Source: a bacterium (GTDB lineage Bacteria; Pseudomonadota; Gammaproteobacteria; Burkholderiales; Burkholderiaceae_C). Taken from it: DNA of 34,935 nucleotides. The notes below the pieces were generated by a model. It was not told the origin of the DNA and made no database searches. It saw nothing but the letters and a program-made list of their open reading frames with translations. Positions within the stretch are counted from its first letter, which is position 1. Every line of letters starts with the position of its first letter. Where the stretch lies: assembly GCA_030824555.1 (NCBI GenBank), contig JAVBXK010000080.1, positions 1 to 34,935 on the forward strand, read 5' to 3'. Shown one piece after another: positions 1-8,846 of this stretch. The position numbers and the translations under genes were made by a program.

Positions 1-1
1 C

Positions 2-574
2 AACGTGCTCAACAGCCGCCTGGGTCTGCAGCTGTGGGGCGAGGCCACCGTGTGGCACCAGGCCCTCAGAAACTTTGCCATGGCCCAGACAGGCACCCCT
101 GCCGAATTGCGCACCGCGTGGCAGGAAGCCCGGCACCCGGATGTGCAGGCGCTGGCCCACCGCCTCAAAGGTGTGGCGGGCAACCTGGCTCTGCCCGAAC
201 TGGCCCATGCCGCCCACGGGGTGGAAGATGCCTTGCGTCAGGCATCCGTGCCCCCTGATCTGGACACACGGATCGACAAGCTGTCAGCGGCCCTTGACAC
301 GGCGTTGGCCGCGATCCAGTCCCGCCTGGCTGACCTGCCGGTGCCCGCCGAACATGACAGCGCGCACGACACATCGGCCGCACTGGGCCATCTGGCCCGG
401 TTGGAGGTGAGCCTGACGCGCGGCGAAATTGACGATGCCACCATTGACGCCCTGCGACACACACTGCCCACCCATCGGTTGACGGGCTTGCTCAACGCCA
501 TTGACCAGTTCGATTTCGACGCCGCACGGGCCGAACTGCAACGACTGCACACCGCCCTGAGGCCACTGCCATGA
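2..574 (+). CDS. C-terminal Hpt domain of a hybrid sensor histidine kinase (5' end outside window)
   Basis: The reading frame is open from the first bases, so this is the 3' end of a longer gene; the GTG at 5 is only the first possible start inside the window. The visible part contains a histidine phosphotransfer (Hpt) domain. The phospho-accepting histidine lies in AHRLKGVAGN (about residue 52 counted from the GTG), followed by the usual helical segment with AHAAHGVEDAL. A second, less conserved alpha-helical stretch fills residues 100-189. In this family Hpt modules sit at the end of hybrid kinases and pass phosphate to a response regulator. The stop codon overlaps the start of the next gene (ATGA), so the two are translationally coupled and the HD-GYP regulator is the likely phosphate acceptor. 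The kinase and receiver parts cannot be seen. Confidence 0.8.
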   Translation, partial: NVLNSRLGLQLWGEATVWHQALRNFAMAQTGTPAELRTAWQEARHPDVQALAHRLKGVAGNLALPELAHAAHGVEDALRQASVPPDLDTRIDKLSAALDTALAAIQSRLADLPVPAEHDSAHDTSAALGHLARLEVSLTRGEIDDATIDALRHTLPTHRLTGLLNAIDQFDFDAARAELQRLHTALRPLP

Positions 575-1569
575 CCGAACCCGAAGCCTCCCAACCGATC
601 CTGCTGCTGGTGGATGACGAGCCCGTCAACCTGCAAATTTTGCGTCAGATATTGCAGCACGATCACCGCCTGCTGTATGCGAAAGATGGCCCACGGGCAT
701 TGGAAATTGCGCTGACCGAGCAACCCCAGCTGATCCTGCTCGACGTGATGATGCCGGGCATGAGCGGGCTGGACGTCTGCCGCCGCCTGAAGGCAAACCG
801 GGCCACCGAGACCATTCCCGTCATCTTCGTCACCGCCCTGGCCGACGAGCAGGACGAGATGAAGGGCTTTGAAGCCGGAGCGGTGGACTACATCACCAAA
901 CCCGTCAGTCCACCCATCGTGCGCGCCCGGGTGAAAACCCACCTCTCGCTGGTGCGGGCACAGGAGCTGAGGGCCACGCGGCTGCAGATCGTTCAGCGGT
1001 TAGGCCGGGCAGCCGAATACAAAGACAACGAAACCGGCTTGCACGTGATGCGCATGAGCCATTACTCGGCCATTCTGGCCCGAGCTGCCGGTTTCAGCGA
1101 GGCGTATGCAGACGACATCCTGCACGCCTCGCCCATGCACGATGTGGGCAAGATGGGCATACCGGACGCCATCCTGCAAAAACCCGGCCCATTGGATGAG
1201 CTGGAGTGGAACGTCATGCGCACCCACCCCGCCGTCGGGGCGGCAATCCTGGGTGACGACAGCTCAGGCCTGATGCAAATGGCGCGACGCATTGCCATGG
1301 GTCACCACGAAAAATGGAATGGCACCGGTTACCCCCAGGGGCTGGTGGGTGACGACATTCCCGTGGAGGCCCGCATCGTGGCCATTACTGACGTGTTCGA
1401 TGCCCTGACCAGCATCCGCCCGTACAAAAAAGCATGGTCTGTGGATCAGGCAGTGGGGTTGCTCCAACAGGAAAGCGGCAAGCATTTCGATCCTGTGCTG
1501 GTCGCGCAGTTCATTGGGGTGTTGCCTGCGATTCTGGAGATCAGGAACATGTTTATCGAGGGGCCGTGA
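571..1569 (+). CDS. Response regulator with HD-GYP domain (probable c-di-GMP phosphodiesterase)
   Basis: 332 residues. The N-terminal receiver domain (about 8-125) has the acidic pair D15/D16, the phospho-acceptor D58 in LILLDVMMPG and the conserved K110. The C-terminal HD-GYP domain (about 140-330) has the HD pair H190-D191 in HDVGKMGIPD and the HHEKWNGTGYP motif (245-255), so both signature motifs are intact. HD-GYP proteins of this RpfG-like layout hydrolyse cyclic di-GMP, with phosphorylation of the receiver controlling activity. The 4-base overlap with the upstream Hpt-bearing kinase suggests a cognate pair. It is convergent with the purine gene puuD, so functionally separate from it. 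The assignment is firm; the signal sensed is unknown. Confidence 0.92.
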   Translation: MTEPEASQPILLLVDDEPVNLQILRQILQHDHRLLYAKDGPRALEIALTEQPQLILLDVMMPGMSGLDVCRRLKANRATETIPVIFVTALADEQDEMKGFEAGAVDYITKPVSPPIVRARVKTHLSLVRAQELRATRLQIVQRLGRAAEYKDNETGLHVMRMSHYSAILARAAGFSEAYADDILHASPMHDVGKMGIPDAILQKPGPLDELEWNVMRTHPAVGAAILGDDSSGLMQMARRIAMGHHEKWNGTGYPQGLVGDDIPVEARIVAITDVFDALTSIRPYKKAWSVDQAVGLLQQESGKHFDPVLVAQFIGVLPAILEIRNMFIEGP

Positions 1570-1664
1570 AACCCACCCGGCATCCCCAGCCCCAGCCATA
1601 TCAGGCCTGAAAGTCGCTCAAACCCAGACGACGCGCCCGAGGGCTGGCTGGCTGTAGCCAGGTA

Positions 1665-2891
1665 TCACCGCACAGGCGAGCCGTTTTCAAACCAGCGCTG
1701 CACCACCAACCGCTCGTCATCGGTGATGCCGGTGGCGTTGTTCATCGGCATTTGCCTGGTCACCACCACCTGCTGGTAAACGGCCTGCGCATGGGTTTTC
1801 AGCGCGTCGTGCTGATCAAGCCGGATGTTTTTCATTTGCGTCTGTTCGCCATGGCACAGGTAGCACCGCTGTGCCAGCACGGTTTGCACCTGTGCATAGC
1901 CCACTGGCGCAGCCGAGGCTGTGGGCTGTCCTGTGACGGCAGCGGGCCGGGGAGCAGGTGCCAGCGCCACGATGGTGGCCACGATCAACGCCCCGCCCAC
2001 CACGGCGTAAGGCAACGGGTTGGCGTTGCGGCCCAGCTTGTAGCCGTGGCGCATCACGAAAAACTGCCTGATCAGTGCACCCGCCAGCATCATCACCAGC
2101 AGCACCAGCCAGTTGTTGGCGTGGCTGTACAAAAAGCTGTAGTGGTTGCTGAGCATGGCGAACAGCACCGGCAACGTGAAGTAGGTGTTGTGCACGCTGC
2201 GCTGTTTGCCGCGCTTGCCGTGTATGGCCAGCGAGCCGGGGGGCACTTTTTCGGTGGCCGTCATCGCTGCCACCACTTTGCGCTGGCCAGGAATGATCCA
2301 GAAAAACACGTTGGCGCTCATGGCGGTGGCGATCATCGCGCCCACCAGCAAGAACGCCGCACGCCCGGCAAACAGCTGGGTGGCCAGCCAGGATGCAAAC
2401 GCCACCACGACAAACAGCAGCACAGCGACGGTCAGTTCACCGCGCTCGCGAAAGCCGAACACGCGGCACACCGCGTCGTAAATCAGCCAGAACGCCACCA
2501 GAAAGCCCAGTGCTGCAGCAATGGCCGTGGCCGGTGCCCAGTCGTACACCGATTTGTCCACCAGATACGTGCCCGCGTTGAACAGGTACAGCACCGTGAA
2601 CAGCGCAAACCCGCTGAGCCAGGTGGAATAACTTTCCCAATAGAACCAGTGCAGGTGGGTGTGTATTTTTTTGGGCGCCACCATGTACTTTTGCGGGTTG
2701 TAGAAGCCCCCGCCGTGTACCGCCCAGATCGCACCGTCCACGCCTTTTTCGAGCAAGTCGGGCGAGGTCGGCTTGATCAGGTTGTTGTCAAGGAACACGA
2801 AGTAGAACGACGACCCGATCCACGCCACCGCCGTGATGACGTGCAGCCAGCGCAGCAGCAGGTTGGCCCAATCGAGCAAATAGGTTTCCAT
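1665..2891 (-). CDS. puuD: Membrane-bound cytochrome c urate oxidase (PuuD)
   Basis: 408 residues. The N-terminal 300 or so residues form a polytopic membrane domain that begins with the typical WANLLLRWLHVITAVAWIGS stretch of the PuuD family. After an Ala/Pro linker comes a C-terminal cytochrome c domain with a heme-binding CYLCH (C343, C346, H347) and candidate methionine ligands at M381/M383. Members of this family oxidise urate to 5-hydroxyisourate and pass electrons to a c-type heme rather than to oxygen, so no hydrogen peroxide is made. That fits the surrounding xanthine dehydrogenase, HIU hydrolase and allantoinase genes and the absence of a soluble uricase in the window. A palindrome at 3008-3023, about 117 bases upstream, matches the operator next to the GntR gene. 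It is the last minus-strand gene after xdhC, from which it is separated by 181 bases. Confidence 0.93.
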   Translation of the reverse strand: METYLLDWANLLLRWLHVITAVAWIGSSFYFVFLDNNLIKPTSPDLLEKGVDGAIWAVHGGGFYNPQKYMVAPKKIHTHLHWFYWESYSTWLSGFALFTVLYLFNAGTYLVDKSVYDWAPATAIAAALGFLVAFWLIYDAVCRVFGFRERGELTVAVLLFVVVAFASWLATQLFAGRAAFLLVGAMIATAMSANVFFWIIPGQRKVVAAMTATEKVPPGSLAIHGKRGKQRSVHNTYFTLPVLFAMLSNHYSFLYSHANNWLVLLVMMLAGALIRQFFVMRHGYKLGRNANPLPYAVVGGALIVATIVALAPAPRPAAVTGQPTASAAPVGYAQVQTVLAQRCYLCHGEQTQMKNIRLDQHDALKTHAQAVYQQVVVTRQMPMNNATGITDDERLVVQRWFENGSPVR

Positions 2892-3007
2892 GAGGGCACT
2901 CCAGTTGGCTCACCACTGCGGGCGCTGTGAGCACTCATCGGGTCGCGCACCCGGCGGGCAGCCTGCCCCGCCCGGCTTGAAGCACAGCACCGCTGCGACC
3001 GGAGTCA

Positions 3008-3023
3008 AAAGTGTATACAATTT
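3008..3023. promoter_or_regulatory. Candidate GntR operator upstream of puuD
   Basis: The sequence AAAGTGTATACAATTT matches the perfect palindrome at 10170-10185 at 15 of 16 positions, and the match continues into the following TTGC. It contains the GTATAC core known from FCD-type GntR operators. It lies in the non-coding stretch between xdhC and puuD. On the minus strand it is followed by TTGACT, a possible -35 box, although I see no good -10 box at the right distance. Confidence 0.65.
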
Positions 3024-3072
3024 TTGCGTCCAACTGCACACGCATACAAGCAAACGCAGATGCACAGCCGAA

Positions 3073-3888
3073 TCAGCAACCACACACCAGCAACAACTGT
3101 GCCGCGACCGACGCGGCAATGACCGCAGGCTGCTTGCCCGCGATGCCTGGCAAACCGATGGGGCAGGTCACCCACTCGCATTCGGCCTCGGTAAAGCCCC
3201 GTGCGACGAGGCGGTGCCGAAAGCTCGCCCACTTGGTCTTGCTGCCGATCAGCCCCACCCAACCCAGGTCATGCCGCTGACGCTGGCGCAACAGGCATTG
3301 CGCCACCACGTCCAGGTCTTCCGCGTGGCTGAAACTCATGATCAGCACGGCGCTGCCGGGTGCCAGGTCGTTCACAGCCAGGTGAACAGGGTCGGAATGC
3401 TCGCACGTGACCTGCGGCGGCACTTGCGCAGGGAAGATGCCGTCGCGGCTGTCCACCCAGGTCAGCTCGAACGGCAGCGGGGCCAGCGCCTGCACCAGCG
3501 CCTTGCCCACATGACCCCCACCGAACAGGGCCAGCGGCTTGCCGTGCCCGCCCAGGCGTTGCGCCAGCACGGGCACGTCGTCGGCAGTGACCTGGGCCAA
3601 CGCCACGTGCACCACCCCGCCACAGCATTGCCCCAAACTGGGGCCCAACGCGTGGCGCTGGGGTGTTTGCAACGGTGCCCCATTCAGCGCGGCCCTGGCA
3701 TGCGCCAGCAATTGCCACTCCAGGTGGCCGCCGCCCACGGTGCCCACCTGGTCGTGCGCGAACACGGCCATCCACGCACCCGGCTCCCGCGGGCCTGAGC
3801 CGTCGACCTGCGTGACGGTCACCAGCACCGCAGGGGCCGATGCCAGCTGCGCAAAAAAAGCCGTCGAATCGGCCACAAAAGTGTTCAC
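3073..3888 (-). CDS. xdhC: Xanthine dehydrogenase accessory protein XdhC
   Basis: About 271 residues from the preferred GTG start at 3888, which has GGAAG seven bases upstream; an ATG 25 codons earlier (3963) is open but adds residues not expected for the family. The N-terminal domain carries VLVTVTQVDGSGPREPGAWM and the paired cysteines GQCCGG, and the C-terminal Rossmann-like domain begins LALFGGGHVGKAL. XdhC binds molybdenum cofactor, promotes its sulfuration and loads it into XdhB. In most relatives the order is xdhA-xdhB-xdhC without gaps; here a plus-strand lipoprotein gene and a terminator separate xdhB from xdhC, so xdhC must have its own promoter. It runs in the same direction as puuD. 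Confidence 0.9.
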   Translation of the reverse strand: MNTFVADSTAFFAQLASAPAVLVTVTQVDGSGPREPGAWMAVFAHDQVGTVGGGHLEWQLLAHARAALNGAPLQTPQRHALGPSLGQCCGGVVHVALAQVTADDVPVLAQRLGGHGKPLALFGGGHVGKALVQALAPLPFELTWVDSRDGIFPAQVPPQVTCEHSDPVHLAVNDLAPGSAVLIMSFSHAEDLDVVAQCLLRQRQRHDLGWVGLIGSKTKWASFRHRLVARGFTEAECEWVTCPIGLPGIAGKQPAVIAASVAAQLLLVCGC

Positions 3889-3977
3889 GAAAGTGCTTCC
3901 TGTCTGTTCCTGATTGTTTCCGACCCGAACGGGTGCGACAATTCCGGTGGACAGTATGACCACCTGAAGGATCCCGC

Positions 3978-4619
3978 ATGCAAATCAAACCTGCTGCCAC
4001 CGAACGTCCCCGCCACAGCCTCTGGCTGGCCATCAGTACGGCCGTGGCCGCATTCATAGCAGGGTGCGCCGCGCCCCTGCCCCCAGCAGCCCCTCCCAAA
4101 CCTCAAGCAGCCGTGGTCAACCCGGCACCGGTCAAGATCGACCCTGTGATCATTCCGGGTGACCCTGGTTCACTGTCATACGCCAAAACGGCGCGCGACT
4201 ACCGCAAAGACGCTGCCGCACACCTCTACGGGGCCAATGCCAAACGCATCTACAAAGGCCGCATGCCCCCGCTGCTGTATGCGGTCGGCGTGCTGCAAGT
4301 TGACTTGGACCCACGTGGCATGGTGCAAAAGCTGAACTGGATGCGCGCGCCCACCCACGCACCTGAAGTGGTGGCCGAAATCGAGCGCACCGTGCGCCAG
4401 GCCGCCCCCTACCCGGTGGCCGTGAACCTCGGCCACGTGACCTACACCGACACTTGGCTGTGGCACAAGAGCGGCAACTTCCAGCTCGACACCCTGACCG
4501 AAGGCCAGGACGGTGTGGTGGCCACCAAGCCCACCACCGACAAAGAAACCAAGGCCGTCGTGAAAGCGGTGGCCAAACCCACCAAACCCGGCAAACCCAC
4601 GGCGGTGGTCAAAAAATGA
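3978..4619 (+). CDS. Putative lipoprotein with TonB-C-like domain
   Basis: 213 residues, start preceded by AAGGA. A hydrophobic N-terminal stretch ends in a lipobox-like AAFIAGC (cysteine at 29), so it is probably a lipoprotein. A Pro/Ala-rich linker follows. The middle part (about 100-155) has the pattern VDLDPRGMVQKLNWMRAP then APEVVAEIERTVRQAAPYP, which resembles the beta-alpha-beta fold of TonB C-terminal domains. The tail (from about 180) is rich in Lys, Thr, Pro and Val and probably disordered. There is no obvious link to purine breakdown; it lies on the opposite strand between xdhC and xdhB. Function unknown. The TonB-like reading comes from pattern only. Confidence 0.75.
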   Translation: MQIKPAATERPRHSLWLAISTAVAAFIAGCAAPLPPAAPPKPQAAVVNPAPVKIDPVIIPGDPGSLSYAKTARDYRKDAAAHLYGANAKRIYKGRMPPLLYAVGVLQVDLDPRGMVQKLNWMRAPTHAPEVVAEIERTVRQAAPYPVAVNLGHVTYTDTWLWHKSGNFQLDTLTEGQDGVVATKPTTDKETKAVVKAVAKPTKPGKPTAVVKK

Positions 4620-4672
4620 CCTGACTGGTTGCGGTGCACGGGTGACCGACACACCCACCGCCCCTGAACCAC

Positions 4673-4713
4673 AAAAAAGCCCGGTGACCGTTAACGCGGT
4701 ACCGGGCTTTTTG
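4673..4713. terminator. Bidirectional rho-independent terminator
   Basis: AAAAAGCCCGGT and ACCGGGCTTTTT form a strong stem around a small central part, with A-runs on one side and T-runs on the other. It sits between the convergent lipoprotein gene (ends 4619) and xdhB (ends 4750), so it can stop transcription from both sides. Confidence 0.88.
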
Positions 4714-4749
4714 CTGCGGGCCGACCCCGCAAGCCACCCGCACAGGCTC

Positions 4750-7116
4750 TCAGTGCGCCTTCAGCGCCTCGCAGGCCATCAGAATCCGCTCGGGCGTGGC
4801 CGGTGCGTCCATGTGCACCACCTTCGCGTGGTTGGCCGTGGCGCTGACGGCGTCGCGCAGCGCGAAGAAGGTGGACAGCGCCAGCATCAGCGGTGGCTCG
4901 CCGGTGGCCTTGCTGCGGAAGGGTGTGGGGCGGGTGTTCTGGTTCTCGAACAGGGCCACGTTGAAGTGCTCAGGCACGTCGCCTGCCACCGGGATTTTGT
5001 AGGTACTGGGGCCGTGAGTCAGCAGCTTGCCTTTTTTGTCCCAGATGCACTCTTCCATGGTCAACCAACCCATGCCCTGGATGTAGGCCCCTTCGACCTG
5101 GCCCTTGTCGATGGCAGGGTTGATGCTCTGGCCCACGTCTTGAACAATGTCCACGGCCTTCACCCAATACTCGCCCGTGCGGGTGTCGATTTCCACCTCG
5201 CTCACCGACGCGCCGTAGCAGTAGTAGTAGAACGCCTTGCCATTCAGGGTGGCGAAGTCGTACTTGATCTCGGGGGTCATGTAGAAACCAGTGACCGACA
5301 GGCCCACGCGGTCCAGCCAGGCTTGTTTGGCCAAGTCGGGCCAGGCCACTTTTTTGGCATCTTTTGGGCCTATGGCGCTTATCTGACAAGCGTGGTCAGC
5401 TACAAATTCCACATCGCTGGCTTCGCAGCCCAGCAGGCGGGCCGCCACCGGGGCCAGGCGCTCGCGCATTTGTGCGGTGGCGTTCATGATGGCCGCGCCG
5501 TTGATGTCGGCCCCGCTGGAGGCCGAGGTGGCCGAGGCGTTGGGCACCTTTTGTGTGTCGGTGCCGGTCACGCGCACGCGGCTGACCGGGATGCCCAGGC
5601 CATCGGCACACACCTGGGCCATTTTGGTGTTCAGGCCCTGGCCCATTTCGGTGCCGCCGTGGTTGACGCTGACCGAGCCGTCCATGTAGATGTTGAGCAG
5701 CGCACCACCCTGGTTCAGCATGGTGGCGGTGAAGCTGATGCCAAACTTCAGCGGGACCAGCGCCAGCCCGCGCTTGCGGCGCTTGTTGGCGGCGTTGAAG
5801 GCGGCTACTTCTGCGCGGCGCTCGGTGTAGCGGGCGCTGGCGGCCACCTGGTCAATCACCTTGTCGCCCACCCAGTCTTCAATCAGCTGGTTGTATTGGG
5901 TGGTCATGGTGGCGGGGTCGCCAGACACTGCGGGGTCTTTGTACAGGTTGAGGCGGCGCACCTCCAATGGGTCTTTGCCCAGGGTGTTGGCAATCTGTTC
6001 AATCACCGTTTCGATACCAAACATGCCCTGCGGGCCACCGAAACCACGGAAGGCTGTGGCGCTTTGGGTGTTGGTTTTGCAGCGGTGGCTGACCAGCTTG
6101 AGCGCGGGGATGTGATAGCAGTTGTCGATGTGCAGGCAGGCGCGGTCGTTCACCGGGCCGGAGTAGTCGATGCTGTAGCCGCATCGCGAGGCCAGGGTGA
6201 TGTCAGCGCCCAGGATGCGGCCGCTGTCGTCAAACCCCACCTCGTAGTCGATGCGGAAATCGTGCCGCTTGCCGGTGATGCGCATGTCGTCGTCACGGTT
6301 CACGCGCAGCTTCACCGGTTTTTGCAGCTTGAACGCGGCCAGCGCGGCGCTCTGGCTGAAGATGCTGGCGTTGCCCTCTTTGCCACCGAAGCCACCACCC
6401 ATGCGGCGGCAGATCACTTCCACATCGTTGGTGGTCAGGTTCAATGCGGCAGCGGCTTCGCGCTGGTTGCCGTCTGGGTGCTGGGTGGACACGTACAGCG
6501 TCAGTTGCCCGTCTTCACGCGGCACGGCGTAGGTGATCTGGCCTTCCAGGTAAAACTGTTCCTGCTGGCCGGTGCGTGTGGTGCCCTTCACCTTGTGGGG
6601 CGCACTGGCGATGGCGGCAGAGGCATCACCACGCACGATGCCTTTGGCGGGCATGACGAAGCTGTTGGCGGCCATGGCTGCTTCCACGGTCAGGATGGCT
6701 GGCAGCTCGCGCACCTGCACCTTGGCCTTGTGGGCGGCTTCGCGGGCGTACAGCATTTCGCGCGCCACCACCACAGCCACGGCCTGGCCCAGAAACTCGA
6801 CCTTGCCCACGGCCAAAAATGGGTCGTCGTGGATGATGGGGCCGCAGTTGTTTTCGCCGGGAATGTCTTTGGCGGTGTACACGGCCACCACACCGTGCTC
6901 GCGCAGGATGGCTTCGCGGTCAATGCCGTCGCCCAGCAGCTCGCCGTGGGCCACGGGCGAGGTGATGAGGGCCGCGTACAGCGTGCCGCGCAGCTCGGGG
7001 ATGTCGTCGGTGTAGGTGGCCTCGCCGGTCACGTGCAGCGTGGCCGACTCGTGGATGATGTCCTGGCCTTGTTGGTTTGCCTGGGCCAGCACTTGGAGGG
7101 GAGTGGGTGCGTTCAT
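4750..7116 (-). CDS. xdhB: Xanthine dehydrogenase molybdopterin-binding subunit
   Basis: 788 residues, the usual length for the bacterial large subunit. The molybdenum cofactor region includes RMGGGFGGKE (238-247) and ATAFRGFGGPQGMF; the catalytic glutamate is E740 in TGEPPLML. It forms the xanthine dehydrogenase heterotetramer with XdhA, oxidising hypoxanthine and xanthine to urate in the cytoplasm. It starts 14 bases after xdhA ends. An oddity: residues about 572-585 (VADHACQISAIGPK) are encoded by DNA that looks like the dispersed palindromic repeat found elsewhere in the window, read in frame. The reading frame stays open, and the place is a loop that is variable in relatives, so the enzyme is probably active. 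Confidence 0.95.
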   Translation of the reverse strand: MNAPTPLQVLAQANQQGQDIIHESATLHVTGEATYTDDIPELRGTLYAALITSPVAHGELLGDGIDREAILREHGVVAVYTAKDIPGENNCGPIIHDDPFLAVGKVEFLGQAVAVVVAREMLYAREAAHKAKVQVRELPAILTVEAAMAANSFVMPAKGIVRGDASAAIASAPHKVKGTTRTGQQEQFYLEGQITYAVPREDGQLTLYVSTQHPDGNQREAAAALNLTTNDVEVICRRMGGGFGGKEGNASIFSQSAALAAFKLQKPVKLRVNRDDDMRITGKRHDFRIDYEVGFDDSGRILGADITLASRCGYSIDYSGPVNDRACLHIDNCYHIPALKLVSHRCKTNTQSATAFRGFGGPQGMFGIETVIEQIANTLGKDPLEVRRLNLYKDPAVSGDPATMTTQYNQLIEDWVGDKVIDQVAASARYTERRAEVAAFNAANKRRKRGLALVPLKFGISFTATMLNQGGALLNIYMDGSVSVNHGGTEMGQGLNTKMAQVCADGLGIPVSRVRVTGTDTQKVPNASATSASSGADINGAAIMNATAQMRERLAPVAARLLGCEASDVEFVADHACQISAIGPKDAKKVAWPDLAKQAWLDRVGLSVTGFYMTPEIKYDFATLNGKAFYYYCYGASVSEVEIDTRTGEYWVKAVDIVQDVGQSINPAIDKGQVEGAYIQGMGWLTMEECIWDKKGKLLTHGPSTYKIPVAGDVPEHFNVALFENQNTRPTPFRSKATGEPPLMLALSTFFALRDAVSATANHAKVVHMDAPATPERILMACEALKAH
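5362..5409 (-). repeat. Dispersed palindromic repeat copy inside xdhB
   Basis: On the minus strand the sequence runs GTAGCTGACCACGCTTGTC then AGATAAGCGCCATAGGCC and ends in a run of A. It has the same order of blocks as the copy at 27110-27158 (TAGCTG, CGCTT, short spacer, AAGCG, ATAGAGGCC or CATAGGCC). The stem CGCTT/AAGCG is perfect. It is wholly inside the coding region and in frame. Confidence 0.6.
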
Positions 7117-7130
7117 GGGGTTCTCCGGGT

Positions 7131-8654
7131 TCAGGCTGTGGCCAGGGTGTGTGCAGACTGCGCTTCAGCCGCGTCTTCCACAAACTCCAGCACCAAATTG
7201 CGGGCCACCAGCGAGCGGTAGGCCCAGGTGGCGCGCAGGCCGTCGCGGGCAATGAAGCTGGCGGCCACTGCGGCATCCAGTGCCTCGGCGGTCACGTCGG
7301 CGGGGGACTTGCCTTCCAGCACGGCTTCCAGCTTGGGCGCGCGGCAGGGCGACGGGGCCAGGCCGTTGTAGGCCAGCTTCACGTTCTTCAACTTGCCACC
7401 CACCAGGCTGAACGACATGGCGCAGCAGGTGGCGGAGATGTCCTGCTCGAAGCGCTTGCTCACCTTGTGGGCACGGAAGGTCTGCCCCACAGCGGGTTTG
7501 GGCAACTCAATGGCCTCGATGAACTCACTGGGCTGCAGCACGTTTTGCTTTTGGCCGGTGTAGAACTTGTCCAGCGCCACGGTGCGTTGCTTGTCGCCCC
7601 GGCGCAGCACCAGCATGGCACCCAACGCCAGCAGGCACGGCATGCTGTCGCCAATGGGAGAGCCGTTGGCAATGTTGCCCGCCAGCGTGGCGGTGGCGCG
7701 GATGGGGGGCGAGCCAAAGCGGCGCAGCACCTCGGCAAAGTCCGGCAGGCTGGACTTGACCAGCTCCAGCACGCGCTCCAGCGACACCATGGCCCCGATG
7801 CGCCAGGCCTTGGGGCTCTCGGCCACGGCCTTCAGCTCGGCCACGTTGCCCAGGTAGCAAATGTGGCCGGGGCGGGCGAACTGTTTGTTGACCTGCAAGC
7901 CAATTTCAGAGCTGCCCGCCAGCAGCGTGGTGCCGGGGTTTTTCACCAGGTAGTCGGCCACCTCGGCCAGCGTGGCGGGGCTGACAAACTCGCTGCCTTT
8001 TTTGGTGCGCACCACAGGCTGCACCACGATGTCACCGTCCAGGCTGTAGGTGGGGTGCGTGGCGCGTTTGATTTCTTTCAGCAGCGGCACATCGGCGCTG
8101 CTGTCGATCTTCAGGCTGGCCGGGTCGGTGGCCAGCGCGGTGCTGCACGCCTGCTGCGTGGCTTCGACGATGGGTTTGTAGCCGGTGCAGCGGCACAGGT
8201 TGCCGCTGAGGGCATCGTTGATTTCGCCCCGGCTCAGGGCCTGACCCCGGCCTGGCACCACCTGCACCACATGCGCCAGGCTCATCACGATGCCGGGCGT
8301 GCAAAAGCCGCACTGGCTGCCGTGGCACTTCACCATGGCGTCTTGCACGGGGTGCAGCATGCCATCGGGCTTTTTGAGGCTTTCGATGGTCTTGACCGAT
8401 TTGCCGTCCAGGCTGGGCAGCAGCTGCAGGCACGCGTTCACCGGCAGGTAGTCCACACCATCGCCCGCTGCGTTCAACTCGCCCACCAGCACCACGCACG
8501 CGCCGCAATCGCCCTCGGCGCAGCCTTCTTTGGTGCCGGTGCGGTGCAGCTCTTCACGCAAATAGTCCAGAACGGTGGTGGTGCGGCGTTTGCCTTGGGC
8601 TTCGACGATTTGGCCGTCGAGCACAAAGCGCACGGTGTTGGTGACTTGGGTCAT
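7131..8654 (-). CDS. xdhA: Xanthine dehydrogenase small subunit (2Fe-2S and FAD)
   Basis: 507 residues. The first [2Fe-2S] cluster is held by C45, C50, C53 and C75; the second by C115, C118, C154 and C156 (CGFC and CRC motifs). The FAD domain follows from about residue 190, with LLAGSSEIGLQV and GNIANGSPIGDSMP. Electrons from the molybdenum centre in XdhB pass through these clusters to FAD and then to NAD+. It is the first gene of the xdhAB unit and has a 192-base leader after the toxin gene upstream. The start ATG follows a short, weak ribosome site. All expected cofactor residues are present. Confidence 0.95.
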   Translation of the reverse strand: MTQVTNTVRFVLDGQIVEAQGKRRTTTVLDYLREELHRTGTKEGCAEGDCGACVVLVGELNAAGDGVDYLPVNACLQLLPSLDGKSVKTIESLKKPDGMLHPVQDAMVKCHGSQCGFCTPGIVMSLAHVVQVVPGRGQALSRGEINDALSGNLCRCTGYKPIVEATQQACSTALATDPASLKIDSSADVPLLKEIKRATHPTYSLDGDIVVQPVVRTKKGSEFVSPATLAEVADYLVKNPGTTLLAGSSEIGLQVNKQFARPGHICYLGNVAELKAVAESPKAWRIGAMVSLERVLELVKSSLPDFAEVLRRFGSPPIRATATLAGNIANGSPIGDSMPCLLALGAMLVLRRGDKQRTVALDKFYTGQKQNVLQPSEFIEAIELPKPAVGQTFRAHKVSKRFEQDISATCCAMSFSLVGGKLKNVKLAYNGLAPSPCRAPKLEAVLEGKSPADVTAEALDAAVAASFIARDGLRATWAYRSLVARNLVLEFVEDAAEAQSAHTLATA

Positions 8655-8846
8655 GGTGGGGCGTTGAAAAGAGGGCGAAAGCGGGCGAAAAACGTGATTT
8701 TATTTTCCAAACCGTATAACCGACATACAGTTTTTCATATACAGATAGATGGGTACCACGCTGCCGAAGTTGAGCTTGGCCTGGTCAGCAAACGGGGGTT
8801 CAGAAGCTGCGAGTTATTCGGGCGCGAACGAAAAACTCTCAGCCGC
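8655..8846 (-). promoter_or_regulatory. xdhA upstream region
   Basis: Non-coding stretch between the toxin gene stop and xdhA. On the minus strand it has two CTGTAT repeats (around 8725-8745) and an A/T-rich run near 8695-8720, so it probably holds the xdhAB promoter. I found no copy of the full GTGTATAC palindrome seen before puuD and gntR, only the half-like TGTATA, so control of xdhAB by the same regulator is uncertain. Confidence 0.4.

Noticed and set aside
1752-2930. Plus-strand frame of 392 codons over puuD
   Set aside because: Shadow of puuD, very rich in His, Gln and Arg.
4642-7221. Plus-strand open frame of 859 codons
   Set aside because: It is antisense to xdhB, whose motifs are complete. 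The frame's protein is rich in His, Gly and Val with no family pattern, typical of antisense frames in GC-rich genes.
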